NCBI RefSeq assembly: GCF_022539665.2
Contig: NC_081334.1
Coordinates: forward strand, 7,906,424-7,970,423
DNA from: Daphnia carinata
Taxonomy: Eukaryota > Arthropoda > Branchiopoda > Diplostraca > Daphniidae
Length of the DNA: 64,000 nt
Direction of reading: 5' to 3'
This document shows positions 1 to 15,300 of this stretch, in pieces. Each line of letters starts with the position of its first letter. The first letter of the stretch is position 1. The position numbers and the translations under genes are program-made. The notes under the pieces were generated by a model. That model did not search any database, was not told the origin of the DNA, and was given only the letters and a program-made list of their open reading frames with translations.

Positions 1-965
1 ATAGCCACCACAGCACCACCATACACGGTAACCAATCATTTCCCAGAGGCTGTTGACGTGTGTCAGTCGTTTGCCGCTGGCCCAAGAAAAACAAATCCCA
101 CCAATCAATGAGACGGGAAAATGGGGGCAACGTCAGGATGGCAAAGAAAAATACGCGTCGCAACCTGTGCCCGATATGATAAACAAGTGACGGAAATAAT
201 ACTCGGAACGAAGTGAAGGGAAAACATTTATTTAGGAAGGAGGGGAGCTAATAATAATTTCCCCCACACCACATAATTTGTAAATGAGACTATCCCCTTA
301 ATTTGATGTGAAAATGACTATCAACATGGGACTTGGGTGTATGGTGTAATGTCTGCCTGATCTAGGCAATCCGGAAAGATGTCGGAACACAATTGGACGG
401 TGATTGGCATTAACAAGGAGAAGTGTTGAATTAACGGACGGTATGTATGCACACTGTAATACGAGCGCGGCAGAAGACATGCGCCGTACGTTGTTGCATG
501 GAAGGCGTCAAGATGCGCTTATAACAAACACCCATCGGGGCCCATCTAGAAAGCAATGGGCAGTATATGCGCCGTGACGCTTCTAATTGATTTGACTACG
601 GCACATTCAGTAATTGAATGCGACTCGAATCGCTTATTTAATTACCACGATATACCTAGTTTCCGAGCTGGAATTCTTCAAACAATTTCCCTTCCTCCGG
701 AGGTCTAGGAAGCAACTGGCCCACTGGACACCATCGACGTGAGCAGCCAATCGGGGACGGATTGACATTACTGTTTGCCGCCTGTTGCTATTTGTATCTT
801 TGTGGATCCTTTTTCTGCTGCGCCTTTTACTGCATGTGACACAAAGACTGTCGTCATGTCGCATGTACAGGAAGAGCGACGCAAATGACTGAACCGTATC
901 AAAGAATGAAAACACAAGCATCCCAGTTAGAGGAGCACAAAGGCACCGTCAGCCGTTGCCTGCAA

Positions 966-1000
966 CTCCCTCTCTCCCTCTCTCCCGCTCTCCCTCTCTG
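966..1000. repeat. CT/GA-rich simple sequence
   Basis: Nearly pure CT-type repeat (CTCCCTCTCTCCCTCTCTCC and onward) about 2.3 kb upstream of the dpr-like start codon. GA/CT repeats are binding sites of GAGA-type factors in arthropod promoters. Whether it works that way here is inference only. Confidence 0.6.
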
Positions 1001-2913
1001 TTTCTTCTGTCGATTTCCAGCACGGCGAGCTTCCAGCCAAGACCTCAGTTCCGTGGCTCCCTTCCTTTAGCACAGACGTGTTGTCTAGGCACTTCCGATA
1101 TAAGACCATATAGTGTATCTAGCTCTTTTTTCTTATTTCATTTGATTTTGTTTCTTCGCAGTACAAAGAACAGTATACTGACCGGGTTAAGCCTTCTGAC
1201 TGGCCTATGTGTAAGAACCAACGGTGTGTGTGTACGTGTGTGTGGCCCTCTCTTCTATACTGGCAACTGTACAAGACGCTGAGCAAGTGGCATACGCTAC
1301 GTTCGCGGTACTTGTCATTCTCTATATGCTGTGCAAACGTTTAACATTCGGCTAGCGTCGTCTTGACCACTGGGCTTCTGTGGTGTTCCATCTATAAGGT
1401 GCGAAAGAGTGAGCGTGGGCTTTTGGCCTAGAAAAAGAGAATTGGCTCAAAACTACAAAGAACTATTGAAGGCCGGTGCTTCTAGGCCGACTGCACAAAG
1501 TGACTGAATATAGCTCGCAAGCCTCCCTTTTACTCTTTCTAGGCGATTTATGTCGCCCATAGCCCTTTTTAATAAATTGATCGGTATTTCTATCTCGTTT
1601 TTTTTTGCTTCTTCTTCCCGGCGTTCTCAATCTTCTATTAAAGCGCCTCCCATTCGATTAAGGCTTGTACGTGCCTCGAGGATGAAGCTCGACCAGCTTC
1701 TGGACTTGGTCTACGTTCAACTTGAGAGCCCGATAACTTGGCCGGAAGAGAAAGTACATCGTTGCAGTCTGGTAGTAAGGAAATAGGAACTATCTGTCCA
1801 CGTCTGACATGTCCGACAAGCTTGCTGCGCAAAACGGTTTTTAAAGAAAAACCCGTCGAAACGAACTATCGACTGCCCAATAGTAAACTGTGGCCCCGTT
1901 TGTTTATAAACTAGACAAACAACAGTGTTGTGTTTCAAACGGGACACACCAACTGCGACCCATGGTGCAAAGTGCCCATTATGTCCTGTAGAAGAAAACT
2001 GCGAACATCAAACGCGGACATACCAAGGTGAGCGCAAACGACATTGACGAACACGAAAGTCCTGACTCTTTGAACTAACAAATTTGCTGACGATGCGTAG
2101 AGGCTTAACAATCGAATGACATTGACCGCTTAATTCTCAAGTTTTTTTTTTTATTCATTGAAATTTTTGGCAAAGAAGATTTTAACGACTGAATGGCGTT
2201 CTGCGTCCTAATATTTCCACTAGCTAATCGCTCGGTCGTTTTTCGTCTACTCTATAAATCATTAAAAGATGTCTGTATAGTATACGACGCTTGTGCGGAA
2301 CTGCGAGAGATGCGCTGAGCGGGGTGTTCGACTTATTGACTGGCTGATAACATGAGCGGATCGGACAAAACAAATGCTTTTCTTGCGTTTCTCGTTTTCG
2401 CCCGCTCTCTCTTGTGAACAATCAGCGTCACCTCTAGTTGCAGCTTGCTGACTACAGTTGCATTTGGGGATTTATCGGCTATCACGAAAAAAAAAACGGA
2501 ATGCGATCTCATCGTCCCCCCTTTTTCTTTGTTCGTCTATTGTCATCGTTGGCTGTTGCGCAGTTCACCTCTCTACGTTTTCCCGGTGCTTTTCATTCGA
2601 CAATTCACAGGGACCTACACATTCGTATATAGGAACAACATCTCCCAAAACAAAACTTTTTTGCCGAGCTAATTAGACTTGCCGGGGCTTGTATTGATAC
2701 CCGCTGTAATCACGGCGCACTCTGGCCCCAACGGCGGTCGGATAGGCTTTTACTCTTGAATCCCTTCCTTAAGTTTTTCTGTTGCAAATTGCCAGCACTA
2801 TCGTTACAAAATGTTAGCCTCAACTGCAGATGATCTGTAACCCTTCACTTTTGGCTATTACAGTGGACTATAGCCCTCTTTAACAAATAAAACAGTAGGT
2901 CTAGCAAGTGAAA

Positions 2914-2915
<2 letters not shown>

Positions 2916-2952
<37 letters not shown>

Positions 2953-2987
2953 AAATATAAAAACAAAACAAAAAAAAAAAAAAAAAA
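2916..2987. repeat. Poly(A) tract, interrupted
   Basis: About 35 consecutive A (2916-2950), a short T/C-interrupted stretch, then about 18 more A (2970-2987). It could be the tail of an old retroposed copy on the + strand, but I see no recognisable body upstream. Confidence 0.75.
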
Positions 2988-3303
2988 GATTCAGTGCTTG
3001 AACATAAGTAGAGGGGTGAACAACCGAAGAAAAGAAAGCGGAAGGGGCCGAGTGACGTCTCATCCGCAGTTGATCTTATAACTGGGCGCGAAAATTCTGT
3101 TATGTCACAATCAAAGAAAACCTGACTGCCTGACTGGGTAAACAAAAACAAACCAAAGTGACCGGCTCTGTTTGTTTTTTTGTTTTCTGTCCGTCTTCTC
3201 TACAAAGGCTCTCCACTTCTACGCCTCGTTCTATAGCCACGCTCTTCGCATCTTTCGCTCTCTGCCCGCCTCTTCTTTACTCCGTTGGCTCTGTCGCCTG
3301 AAA

Positions 3304-6300
3304 ATGGAGTGGTTCGGATTAGTCTTTTTCCTGTACTCGGCTTCCGGACATCTCAGCCTGGTCTCGTCCGCCAGCAACTCACTTTATGGTAAGTACAGTT
3401 CATATAATGTAGGCTATAGAGAATCAGAGATAGCATCCCTACTGCCATAGTCTCTGCTACGCCCCTACTTTTACCCGTCTCTCAAATCCTATGAAGCTAG
3501 ACGAAGCGACGAGGTTACGAGGGTTCTGATATTTTTATTTTTTTTTTTTTTGCTGTTTTTTTTGTTTGTTTCTTTAGTTCCTCTTTGCTCGCCCTCCATC
3601 AGTTTATTTCGCTTGTAGCTTTTATTTTTCTTGATAGTTCCTTTTTCCTCTTCTTCTATGTCCCCTCTTGTATTTCTGATTCTTTCTATAGTGCCTTTTG
3701 TCTTTTTCTCGCTCTTTCCTCTCTCTTTGATATTCCTCTTCCCTTTTTTTTTTTGCTGGTGCAATCTCGAGGTTCAATTGTATTTGTTTGCCTTCCTTCT
3801 TTTCATTTTCCGGTTTTGGCAAACAAAGCAGGATAGGCGGAACAGGGAGAAGAAGAAAGAAAAAGAAAAAGACTTAAGAGAAGAGGCTATGCATTTGCAT
3901 GCCTCTTCTGTAGCTCGAATGAGAATAGAAACGTGAATAGGAGTGATTTACAGTGTGGAAATGATGAGATGTTGGATAGTTCTTAGCCGTGTCACGCTTG
4001 TCGCCAGCAAACAAATAGCTGTTTTACTCTGACAAACCGAGAACGGTAGGAATTTCGAGCAATAAAGGTCTATAACGATACCGATGCTATTCGCGGCCTG
4101 CGGAACACGCAAGATATAAGGCACATTCTCCTCCCCCCCCCCCCTCCAGACCTGTTCCAGATTTGAACTATCTTCACGTTACATAAACAGACAACATCTC
4201 TCTTCTATTTTTCACGTTTCCCTTTTCTTTGTGTGCATCTATTTTATTATTGTCGCGAAATTTTGTTGTTGGATTGCGTGCCATGTCATTGTGCCAGCGA
4301 CGCTGCGCCACTCTCTCTTATTACGAGAGCTTTCTTTTAGCTGGGGCGGACGACAACTATCCGACGACGTCAAACAGTAAATCTTGCTACTTCGTCACTA
4401 GCGTCTCAAACAAAAACGTCATCGAGAACAACACTTGATTTGCTTGACCAAAGATAAAAATTCCCTTAAGCCACAACTGGTCGACACCGGCAACCAAAGC
4501 CTATTACATTTTTGGCCACCCCCAAAAAAAAGGCAAACAAAAATGAATGAACGTCTGTCACGACCACATCATGTGTAAACGGCTGCAACTGACTAAAATT
4601 GCTTTCGACTTCTTTCCCCCCTTTCCTTCAAGGTTCCTCTATCCCCGTTCCTTCCCAATTTGCTCTTACTTAACTCTCCTCTTGATTCGCTTCTACTTCC
4701 ATTCGCAGTTTTGTTGCCAAGCAAGTGTGTAGAACTAATTTGGAAAATCGAAACAAAAGACAAACTAGACAATGATTACATTTCCCCGTTTTCCGTTTTG
4801 AGTGCATTACTGCATGCCTTATTATGCGGATGACGTAACACGAAAAGCACAGTTCCGTGACACCGGGGCGCTACTGAGTGGATTGCTGGTACGTCTCCAA
4901 TGTCACAGTGTTACTTTACAGGCATTATACAAAACGTTACGAGTTGAGGTCGAGGTGGCACCAAACTGTCCATGACGTTCAGCAACGTCGCGTTTCCGCG
5001 TTCGAGTCTTTCGAATCCCCGGCGGTTCTGGGTTTTTAGGTCGTCAACTCATTCGCGTACGTGTCTCAATCGTCCGTGTTCCATGATTTTGCGTCCCGAT
5101 ATATAAATGTACATACGTCTGCAGTGCGTTAACTGAGGCAGAAGCAAAAGCCTAGTCCGTGACGGCTGCCTGACCAACTCCCCTCCTTGACATGGACCCA
5201 TACTGACAGATATGTCGCGGAAGCGATCCTGCCCAGATGTCGTATCTGACAGAACTTGGCTAGCACATGGGTCATCAATACATGGCCCGTCTTTACAGAT
5301 ACACGTACAAGTGCATCGGCATAACGCCACACTACCGCACATTAACACCACCAGCGCCAGAAGCGTATACCCATGAACGTATGCATTGAAAGAAATATGA
5401 ACGACTGTTTTCGATTACACCTTTGGGATTTCCAAAAGAATGACAAGTTTTTCAGCGAAACACTTGCAAAACCTCAGTGAGCATGCCATAACTCGAGCTT
5501 GTTATTGCACTTGGTTCTGCGGGGGAAACAAACGTGAAATCTAAACGCGGATTTAGTATTAAATACACCCTATCTGAACCGGCCGACCTTAATTTGCTCG
5601 ATCGATCGGCAACATGGCTTTAAGTGTACAATATGGCTCTTATCGTCGTACTGATTGGCGAAAGGGGTTTTACGGTTTGATACCAATTAGATATCCTGAC
5701 GAAAATAATTTTTCTGAGTTACCGTGCACCGTGCGGAAAACCCTCGGCCGCCCTTCTCGGCCGCCAAAAATGGCTCTCCATCACTCCACGACATTCGTTT
5801 TTGAGTTCTCATTGTAAAAGACAAATGGCAAATCATGGTTTTTAAAAGTTCACGATCCACTCCTTCGTTCATGGCGAGGAACCCATTAAAAACGATTAAT
5901 CAACCGCATTCAGCAGCCTGTGTTCCTAATAGGAGATTTTTGTTTTTCTGGCTTTCATTACCTCTCATGGCAACTGAGCACCCCGTCCCATTAGCCATAA
6001 AGCAATTAAATGAGTTGTTTATACAAAATATTTGGCAAACTTTAACTATAAAAATTTAGAATAGAATAATAATCTTTTTTGATTTATGTTGTTACTTTTG
6101 TTAGTGCGTTTATCTCTTCCTTAATGACTTAATTGTCATGTTGCCCCTAATGGACTTCTATATTATAGTTGAGAATACAATGCAGAGCTATAGAAAGGTG
6201 ATAGGCTCTGCGCAAAAACAAGAGATCTTTGATGCCACGCGTGACAAACGTTTCTTAAGAATCGGGTGCACTTGAGATTGTCGTCAAATCTATCGTAGAA

Positions 6301-9300
6301 AGGTGACCTGGGACAAAGGCTAACGCGAAGAACATAATGCGCAATGCAGCTGACATGGAAGAAAGAAGAAACCTTAACTAATCTATGGAGGCATCATTAG
6401 AACTGTTAACTTATTTGAAGACCTTTCGGTGGTAAAGCCCATCAAAAAGGAAATTGCTTAAAGTAATTGCGAGATCTGGTGACGTCCACTAGGATAAATA
6501 AAGAAAATCCGTTATTCTGACACAGTCACTTAGTTAGTGCCCACGCTTTATATGTGACCCAATCTAGATGTTTTAATCTAGAACATTTTCAGAGACATGT
6601 GTTCTTACTTTCTGGCCCTGTTCTTTTGAGTTGACTAGAACATGAAACGACTAGAAATCATCAATCAGGTAATCACGAGAATGACACATTCTGTCACGTA
6701 TTACCTCAGACTGTCTAATTCCTAAATTGAAAAAAGATTAGTTAGAAGGTTCGACATGATTTCAACCTTTTCTTATTATGAATACAGCGGACTGAGTCGT
6801 GCGATTGATGACAATGTGAAAGCGACGACGAGCAAAGGCAAAAACATAGCGAACAAAAGGTACAAATTCGGGCTTATTGTCTTGTGTTTTGTACTCTCTG
6901 CCAGTTGGCGCGCCCCTTGCCATTCTCACAAAAGTAAATACTGCATCTTAATCCTCTCTTTCACACAAGCCGCCCTTTGCTTGTCGTCGCACAATCCGGG
7001 GGCCGCTCGCTAACGTCACTCACTCGCAACCAGTCATGGGTCGCGATTCACTAATGAACGCCACGGTTGGTGAATTCTGTTCGAGTCACTTCGACGAAAT
7101 CATTACCACTTTTGCTATACAGAAGTGGGGCATCAAGCCATTTCGGCAGCCGCTAATCCTGCACTTGAGCTGTAACTTCTAAACACAGCAAAACAAATAC
7201 CGTACTTTTTCCGTACTAGGTGTGTGTACACTAGAAAGTGAATAACTGCAGGCCAAATGATCCATTTGTTTGTTTGTTGTGCCTACAAGTCGTTCTTATC
7301 GCACTTAACCTACGGCGCATTCCGAACTTTATTGTGCTGTACGCCCGGAACTAAGATCCAACCATCTTAAAAGCTGAAGTGAAGTGCGTGGATATCCAAC
7401 AAAATTATTTGTACAAAAATATAAGAGAACAAAAACAAAAAAATGCAAAAGAAAGCCAAAAAAAAACTTTTAGCTTTGATATCATGAAATCCCCTTAGTA
7501 CGACTAGTCACGGTAGTGACATGCATCCTGATTACGTGTTGAATAGTTGGATCGTTTATTATAGTAGAACCATGGCTGTCTTCAATGCTATTCGTCTGCA
7601 TGCATAATTGCGTAGTGACAACGAGGGTGGAGGTCTCCGCCGTTAGCCGGTATTACAATTTTTTTCGTGTGTGTGTGTGTGTGTGTGTTCTTAACTTTGC
7701 CTCACACGCACGTAAATGGCGACAGAATTCGTTTAGGAGTCGGAATAGGAGACGACCAGCTAGGGAGCGAAACCAGACTGTCGAGCTGCTGTGTGCACAT
7801 AATTGAACTATGATTTCCCGACCGAGAAAGGCTTGAATTAAGCAGTGTAGTTGTAACAGATTTGTAGCGCTCATAAAACGTGTATTTGTTATATGAGCAG
7901 GGAAAGTCCTTATTTTTCATTTTTAATTTTGACTAGCCAGGCCATGTGATCTGGGCGAACTTGCTAAAATTCGAAGAACGTCATAAATTGTCAATTAGCG
8001 TTGCTGTTCGGCCACAATTTTGAGGTTTTGTTAGCGTTCAATTTCCATTACTTCTATTTAGTAAGAATACTAATCCACGCTCTAGTAATATTATTTACTG
8101 TGGCTTAAAAGCGTAAGGGCATCAATATTCCGGGTTGCGCCTGCGTAAATTTGCCAACCATCGCCAACGCGTCGATGCCGCCATCCGGTGTTTGCGATTT
8201 TTTTTTCTAAAGGCTTTTAAAATGCTGGGCAACCAAAGTTTTTTTTTTTTTCTTTCCTTTTTTTTTCCAACTTCATCGTTTCACATAACCTTGCTTATGC
8301 TTGAATTCGTCTTGTAGCATCATAACGATAACTTCGGTCAGGAACGTAATCATTATTCGTCATGGGCGTTCCTATGGGAAGGCACAGTCGACGCATCTAT
8401 AAAGTGAAGGATGCCCCTTTTCAATTCCGATACAGAATTATTGGTGCGGACGTGGCTAAATAATGTGATGACTTTTCCTTTGACGACTTTGAGGCATGGC
8501 CATTCTGAAATGGAAGCAAAAGGAACGGAATCATCGAACAGCACACAGAACAGCCACTAATACCAGATTGAATCCTAATATGCTAGTATCTGCGGGCCAA
8601 CGTTATTATAAACGACATAGGCCTCCACATCTCAAGAAACCATTTTTTATATTTAAAATTATTTACAACTCGGGGACGGGCGGTTGGGAGAAACTGTCTG
8701 CTTATCGATTACCGAAACTGGCGACTCGAGCTGCGCTATACAACAACCAACAAAAGGTTCTTATTGTCCACGACTCATTCAACTGATAACAGGTAAGCCC
8801 ACAGGCCAAACAGTCGGGTAACAGATAGGCTCCATATCCAGCTGACTGCCCTCATGAGGCTATAATGGAAGCCATAGCCGTATTATTGTCAACGGTTACC
8901 CTCGGCTATAACTTACAGGCGATCTTCGACAGGGCTTATACCGACCACCAAACTGGATATATAGGACGATGTCCGATTTTTTAGCCATCTCGGGATTTAT
9001 TTGGCATTTTCTCTTTTATGAGACACATTGAAGCTGGCCTATTGTTGAACGGATGTATACGCATAGATCCTTGAACGGCAAATCCAGGTCCCCTTTGGTC
9101 TCGCAGCAACAGACTCAGCTTAATTTAATTAAAGTTTGGTAGGAGAGCGAAGGACTAGGTTCCGATTATCCTGTTATTTCTATATAGGCAGTTACGGTTC
9201 AGCGATGTGCGTCTGAGATTCCTGCAATCTCTCGTTTTCTTTGTCTCCCTACGTTTTGTATTTGTCCTGTTTTTCTTTGACTGTTTGCGTATCTATTCTT

Positions 9301-12300
9301 TGCCTTAATCCCTGTGTTGTACTTGAAGTTGTCTATTTGCAGAGCTTCAACTCAGACGCTATTTCAAGAAGTTTTTCGCTATTGGTGTATTTACATTGAC
9401 TTTGTACTTTGTTGGGATGGAAATAGTTTTTGCTATTTTAGATTTCCCCGTTCTTTTTTACTAGCACGAATTGCCTGTACCAAGAATAACGTTAATCTGC
9501 ATCCTATCCTACGAACGCAGTGCCAATCTTTTTTTAAAACTTCTATGTTTTAAATATTTGCTCCTTTCTCTATTTGATCTCAGCTCCGTTCGCTTTGTAA
9601 TAGTTAAACCAAATTGTTGCTATAGCACGAAGAACGGTAATAAGAACGGGACAAAACAGCACGTATTGATTAAATTGCATTTCGCAATTGTTCGACGATT
9701 TAAAATGCAAAGTGTAAAGTGTTAAGCCTTTGCATCTAATTAGGTCCGCTAACGATTCCGTGACGAAGCGACCACTTTTTAATAACTATTTCACTTTCAT
9801 TCTCATCACTCATACAAATTCAATTGCTTCAAATTCATGTGTAATCCGACTAGTTACCACCAGACGGAGTATTTTCATGTTGGACAAGAAATCATGTGTT
9901 TACTACTATGAATATAATTTAGGCTTATTGTCGTAGGAAGTTGGCTTGTTAAGCAACAGGCCTTTTGGGCAGAAATGTAACGTCCAAAGAAACCTACATG
10001 GTAAAGTTTATTTGTGTGCATATATAGAAAATCAACCGACGCTTAAGATACGCCCAAACTCAACGAAGTTCGGGCTTAAGTTTGCAATTGACGACAAACC
10101 CTCAGGAGTGTGAATTAATTTCTTTCCCGGGTTGGCCATATTGCTTTATTCGTGTGCTTTTATGTATGAGCAGCGTACTCGACCTCAATAGGTTGGAAGT
10201 TGCTATTTCATGAAATGTGGTGACGTCGAATTTTTTACGCTGAGCAATATATTGCACGAGGCAGACACGACACACACGCACCTAACATTTTACTGTCTGC
10301 GCCATACTGTTCGAACTTGGAAGGTAGTGGCGTTCGGGGAGCCCTTTTGGCCGATTACGACGTCGCTACCGCTGTGAATCTATAAGCAAAGGCAACGTCT
10401 TCTGTTCAGTCGTATCCCAATCCGTCAGGCCATGTTGACTTTCTCTTCATGTTTATTCGTCTCTCGCATGCTACCAATTGCTCCCATCACGTCTATAGTT
10501 CTTACTCCCTCCTTCTCCCTGACTTGCGTTACACTGTTATGTTCGATTCGGGTGACTTAACCATCAGTGAAAATACAGATACATTGACAATAGTAGACAT
10601 CGGGTACGTCGTACAAGATAAAGGCTGCCACACGCGTATCAGGGCCTCGAACGAAACGAATCTAATGACTATTCTTATAACTTCAGCCTGCAATACACGT
10701 TGTCAGGAACGTTAGGATTTAAAGTCATAAACTGGGCATATAGATGTATAGCTGATGCGCTCCACCCGTTTATTGGGCTCAAAGAGACAAATCGACTTAA
10801 TGTCCTGCCGACACCCCAGTTACTGTCATTGTATAGCTGGTCTTGGGACATAGACCCCATGTCGTCCGTGAACCGGTTTTTGCAGACTGACGAGTGAGTG
10901 GACGAACAACTACCTAACACACGATTACCTAATAGACGGAAAGCTTTCGGTCCGATAAGAGTGAGAAAGAGGGTCCGCCCAAAATCGATTGCCATTGTGT
11001 CACGGACATACGACAAATTGTAGAGAATAGGTCCGCCATTGACAGCAATTGTGGATCCGTGGTTTTTTATACGTTCCAAGGGCATGACCACGATGACGGC
11101 CAGTAATGTCCCATCAGAAAGCATCAAGCCCATCATCGTTGACCCTTATTTGTCCTCGCTTTTCCTTGTGTCTTTTCTTTCACTTTTCAAAAACGCCTCC
11201 ACCTTCGTTTTCCTTCTGCGTGGGCCTCGACGTCGCCTGCTTCACTGTTTTCTATACTGCCTTCGAATTCATTTTTGGTCCAGATGTGATTGATTCGATA
11301 TTACGTCTTTTCATTTCAAGGCGACGCTAACACCAAACAAGGTGCGGGTTGGCTACAGAGTGCGTACAACATACCAGTTGAAGACCCTGGCGGGAGGAAA
11401 GGAGAGATAGAACGAGACGATTGAAATCAGGGGCAGGAATAGAGGAGCGCGATGGATGGGAAGGAAGAGGTTGCCCCAAGTGCTAGTCCGTAATCGATTA
11501 GAAGCGCCACTACCAACGGGCGAATGGTGAAACAGTTTTTTCTTCCCCCTTTTTTTTTTCTTTTTCTGCCTTTTTTTTGTCTTGTTCAAAGATGAAAGGA
11601 AGCATGGCCGTTTGAACGTCGATAACGCTATTTGAAAGTTCAGACGGTGAGCAGATGTTTAGACCGCATCGTTTCGGATACGCATTTGAGCGTAGCCTGG
11701 AACTCGAGAATGCTCTATACAAGCCATTACTGGTGCTGAATCGGCACGCACGTACGGTAAGAAAGCAAAAGTCAGAGTCATTGACACATTTAATTGATGA
11801 CGCTGTGAGAAAGAGGGGGCCGTCACAGCGTATCAGCAGAAAAGTCGATGACAAGAAGAAGCAATCTAATGACTGATCCTTCATGGTATATGTTTACTAA
11901 ACTACAATAAAAGCAGCGTTTTCCTCATTTCCTACATGCACTTTCGGAGTAGAGCACACGACAGGTCTAACAGTGAATACTCTCTTAAAGGTCAAAGCAA
12001 ACTGCGATTTTCAAGCTTTAATAAATCAGTTGTTGATTCTTGGTAAACAAACCAATATCGGCCAGTGGGCGCACTAAGTGTTATTTAATTCAAGTATCGA
12101 CCAACTCTCGATAGGTTATGCAAACTTGTTCGCTAAACATTTTAAGAGAGGTTTCTTCTTAGATTTACCTCGTATGTCTCCTTGGATGGATTAAACATAG
12201 TTGGAGACGACATGTCTCCATCTTAATATGCAAGTCCACTTGAAAGTAATAGCTGTGCATATCAATGGCATTTGTCGAGATTGCGATATGGATAATTGAA

Positions 12301-15300
12301 CACGCCGCTGGCATATGACAGTCTGTCCTCGACTTACAAACTTTCTGCATCTCCCCTATACATTGCTATTTTCAGCTATATCGGGTAGCCAATGAAAACG
12401 GAGAGCAGCTCGTAGCTTACTGGTTATAGCATTTGCCTGTTTCAATTACCACCTGTCAAAAATCTACATTGCAATCTGGTGATTTTTTTTTAAAAGCTCT
12501 TCTTTGACACGGCGCGATTTCCGAACTCAATGAAGAAGAGGTATTAACTAGGTCTGTTCATTTTTTTTTTTTTTTCTATTTTCATTTAAAAGATGTTGAA
12601 GTTGCCCAAGTTTTTTTGTATTTGTGCGAGGCACAGCGATAGGCCTACTGATCACAAACAGTGACGGTACACGCAATCGATTTTCAGTCAGACTACCAAT
12701 CAAAGGAAAAGTACGATGTCGAGGATCTTAATTAAATTACGACGTCAAGTTTAGGACTGCGCCCTTCAAACGCAAAATTCATGAGGCAGATTTTTTTGTT
12801 CTTGTGGTACTCGTCGTGACTTAATTGCGGCTTCGCAGATGTACTCAATTAAAATTCTGTGAGATGGCGCAGAAACGTATGCTATGTATATAAGAATGGA
12901 AGGAAATGGCCAAACACTAAACGCAAGTGATCTAAAAGTTAATAGTTCACATTTAAAGCACAGCATAAATGTCTTCGATTACGCTTTTTGTTTCTCCCAA
13001 ACTTTGAGTTGGAATAGCGTCTAGCACAGTTTATTGATTCGAGCCATTTTCTGCAGCATTAAGGCGTTATCAACTGTGATTTTATGAAATTGGTTTTCAA
13101 AGGACGCACTAGCAACCTCATAATAAAATTTGGTTTTTGTTTTTTTCGAATGACGTTCATCTTTCTGTTTTCTTTTTATAGATTGTTCGGATATTGGTCG
13201 TCGCCAATAAGTCCAAAATAAAAAGTTTTTTGCCGTATAAAATGAAGACTAACTTTCTACTTGCACGATGTGTCAGTTACGTTAGTTGTTTTCATCTCAA
13301 CTTGAATAAAACAATCTATTAAGGTGTCGGTAATGTGGTTTCCGTATCAATCAAACCGTTTTCTGCGAAAACTTTCTGAAAACGTACGTCTTTCAAGTGG
13401 TAGGCAAAGAAAAAAAACAGCGATGTTGTCAGATCAATAAGATGGATACCGAGAATAGTGTAACGTCTAATGCGAAGTGACGAAGACAACAAGAGTAGAT
13501 TGATGAAAAGGAATAACCCAACAGAAAGAAAGGGCGTACAGGCGACGAACAAGAAAATCAACGAACAAACAACTTCCAACTTTTCCTTAGAATTTTCTTT
13601 CGCCCTGTTCTCTTGTGTACTGATTTTACCTGCACATTAGTTGTTCTATCCTTCACCTGAAGCGGCTGAGTTAAATCGACGAAATCAAACGTCATTTACA
13701 TCATTTTAGATTTTTACGATTTTTTGCTGAATTTGAAGTGCATCACCTTCACTTAACGCCAACCGCTCAAGGGGATATATCAAAATAGTTTTTAAATGTA
13801 AAATTCAACTCGAAATCTTTTCACACTGTCATAACTTGAATGTTCATAACTTCCTATTCATTCTGCAAGTCTAGCGTCACTTTTCTTGTCCTATTGTTCT
13901 CTCCTTCCTTGCGCTCAACACGGTTCTCTACTTTCTTGCTACTCGAACACGAAATCTGATCGCATCACTTATGAAATTGGTCTCCAACGCAGCGTTCACT
14001 ATGGTAACTATTCGTATTAGATTTCTTTGTTGAGAGAGACAAAGAACTAGCCAAACTAACAAGAGCGCTCGACTGCCGACTGATGAGTTTCATCTTCTTC
14101 TGTGGCTTCCTGCAACACTTCCACGAATTTTACAATCGTGTATGCCAAGTGCAATTGTAGCGGGTTTTAATGATTGTTATTTGAGACAATTTGAGTCGCC
14201 GCTTGTATTAATTACCACGCTGAGTCATTTGTCAATTCACTTAGCCACTAACTTCTGTGATACATAATTCAGCACGCCAACGTGGGCTAATATTACCGCC
14301 ACCTTTTATCAACGGAATTAGTCATAGTTCTCGGAACTTGTAAGGGTGTCTCGCGCAATTTACTATGCATCATACAGATCTGTAAGCTATGCCAGCCAAG
14401 CATCCAAGTGTCGTTGCTAATGGAATAACTGATTTATTGGTTTATTCAAAATATTTTAACTGGCAAATTGAAGATATCTATTTTTCATCCTCCACTATCG
14501 GAATTTGAATCAGTACACTTTTGATTAACTATAGTGATTCAAATGTGTCGGCTGGGGAGATGAATGTTGGTGATTTTTGGCTCACAGGAGAACTTTCCAT
14601 GCAACTTGCACACCACGGCAGTTTGCAACTCGTAGGGGATTTGCATTGTGTTTAAGACTTATCTGAAGGCCAAGTTGCTGGTGCTATATAGCCGATTGTG
14701 CTGCTGCTTTGGATGGTATTTCTTTCGTGTCTGCTTGGGAGTCAGGGATCCACGGAGTCTTGCTACCTCTCAACCAAGAAGTATAAAAGCAGTACAAACT
14801 GAAAATTCGAATTGGAGCGGATACTATTTCCAACTCCTGTAATATTTACTTCTACTATTTATTTTTCACGTTCACACGTTTTAGTTCATTTTTTAAAATT
14901 CTGTTTTCTCAACTACAGTGAGCAAGTTCGAATTTGGACTCAGTAACCTTAACAGGATTTTATAGATCCACAATTCCAGAATAACTAAATCATAAGCCTT
15001 TCCACCCTTTCCGTTTCCCATCAATTTTGTTCGCTATCTCACTTATCTCTATCGACCTCCTATTTTTCTTCTCGACTCCAGCACAACAGCAAAACTGGAA
15101 AGTGCTAAGTTATAGTAGCACGAATACAACCCGAATGGAGAAGAAATATTCGACTGGTAGGAGCGATTCGAAAACTTAGGTCGTATTGACTATTAAAGGG
15201 CCAACTAACTAATCACTGGTTAGCAACTATGATTTTTAATAAACCTCCTCGTAGACACAGAATGAAAAGGGGAAACGCAAAAGAATGTATAACGTCCGAA

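Larger units (their letters stand above)
1..3303. other. Upstream non-coding region of the dpr-like gene
   Basis: I see no gene in this stretch. The open frames are short, overlap on both strands and contain no domain I recognise. It lies upstream of the first coding exon of the dpr-like gene at 3304 and probably holds its promoter and 5' untranslated sequence. I could not fix a transcription start. It contains a CT-rich tract (966-1000) and a long A tract (2916-2987), listed separately. Confidence 0.5.

Noticed and set aside
2845-3151. Minus-strand Phe-rich open frames
   Set aside because: They are translations of the poly(A) tract at 2916-2987 and have no domain content.
3489-3936. Lysine-rich and pyrimidine-derived frames on both strands
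   Set aside because: Low-complexity readings of the T/C tract inside dpr intron 1.
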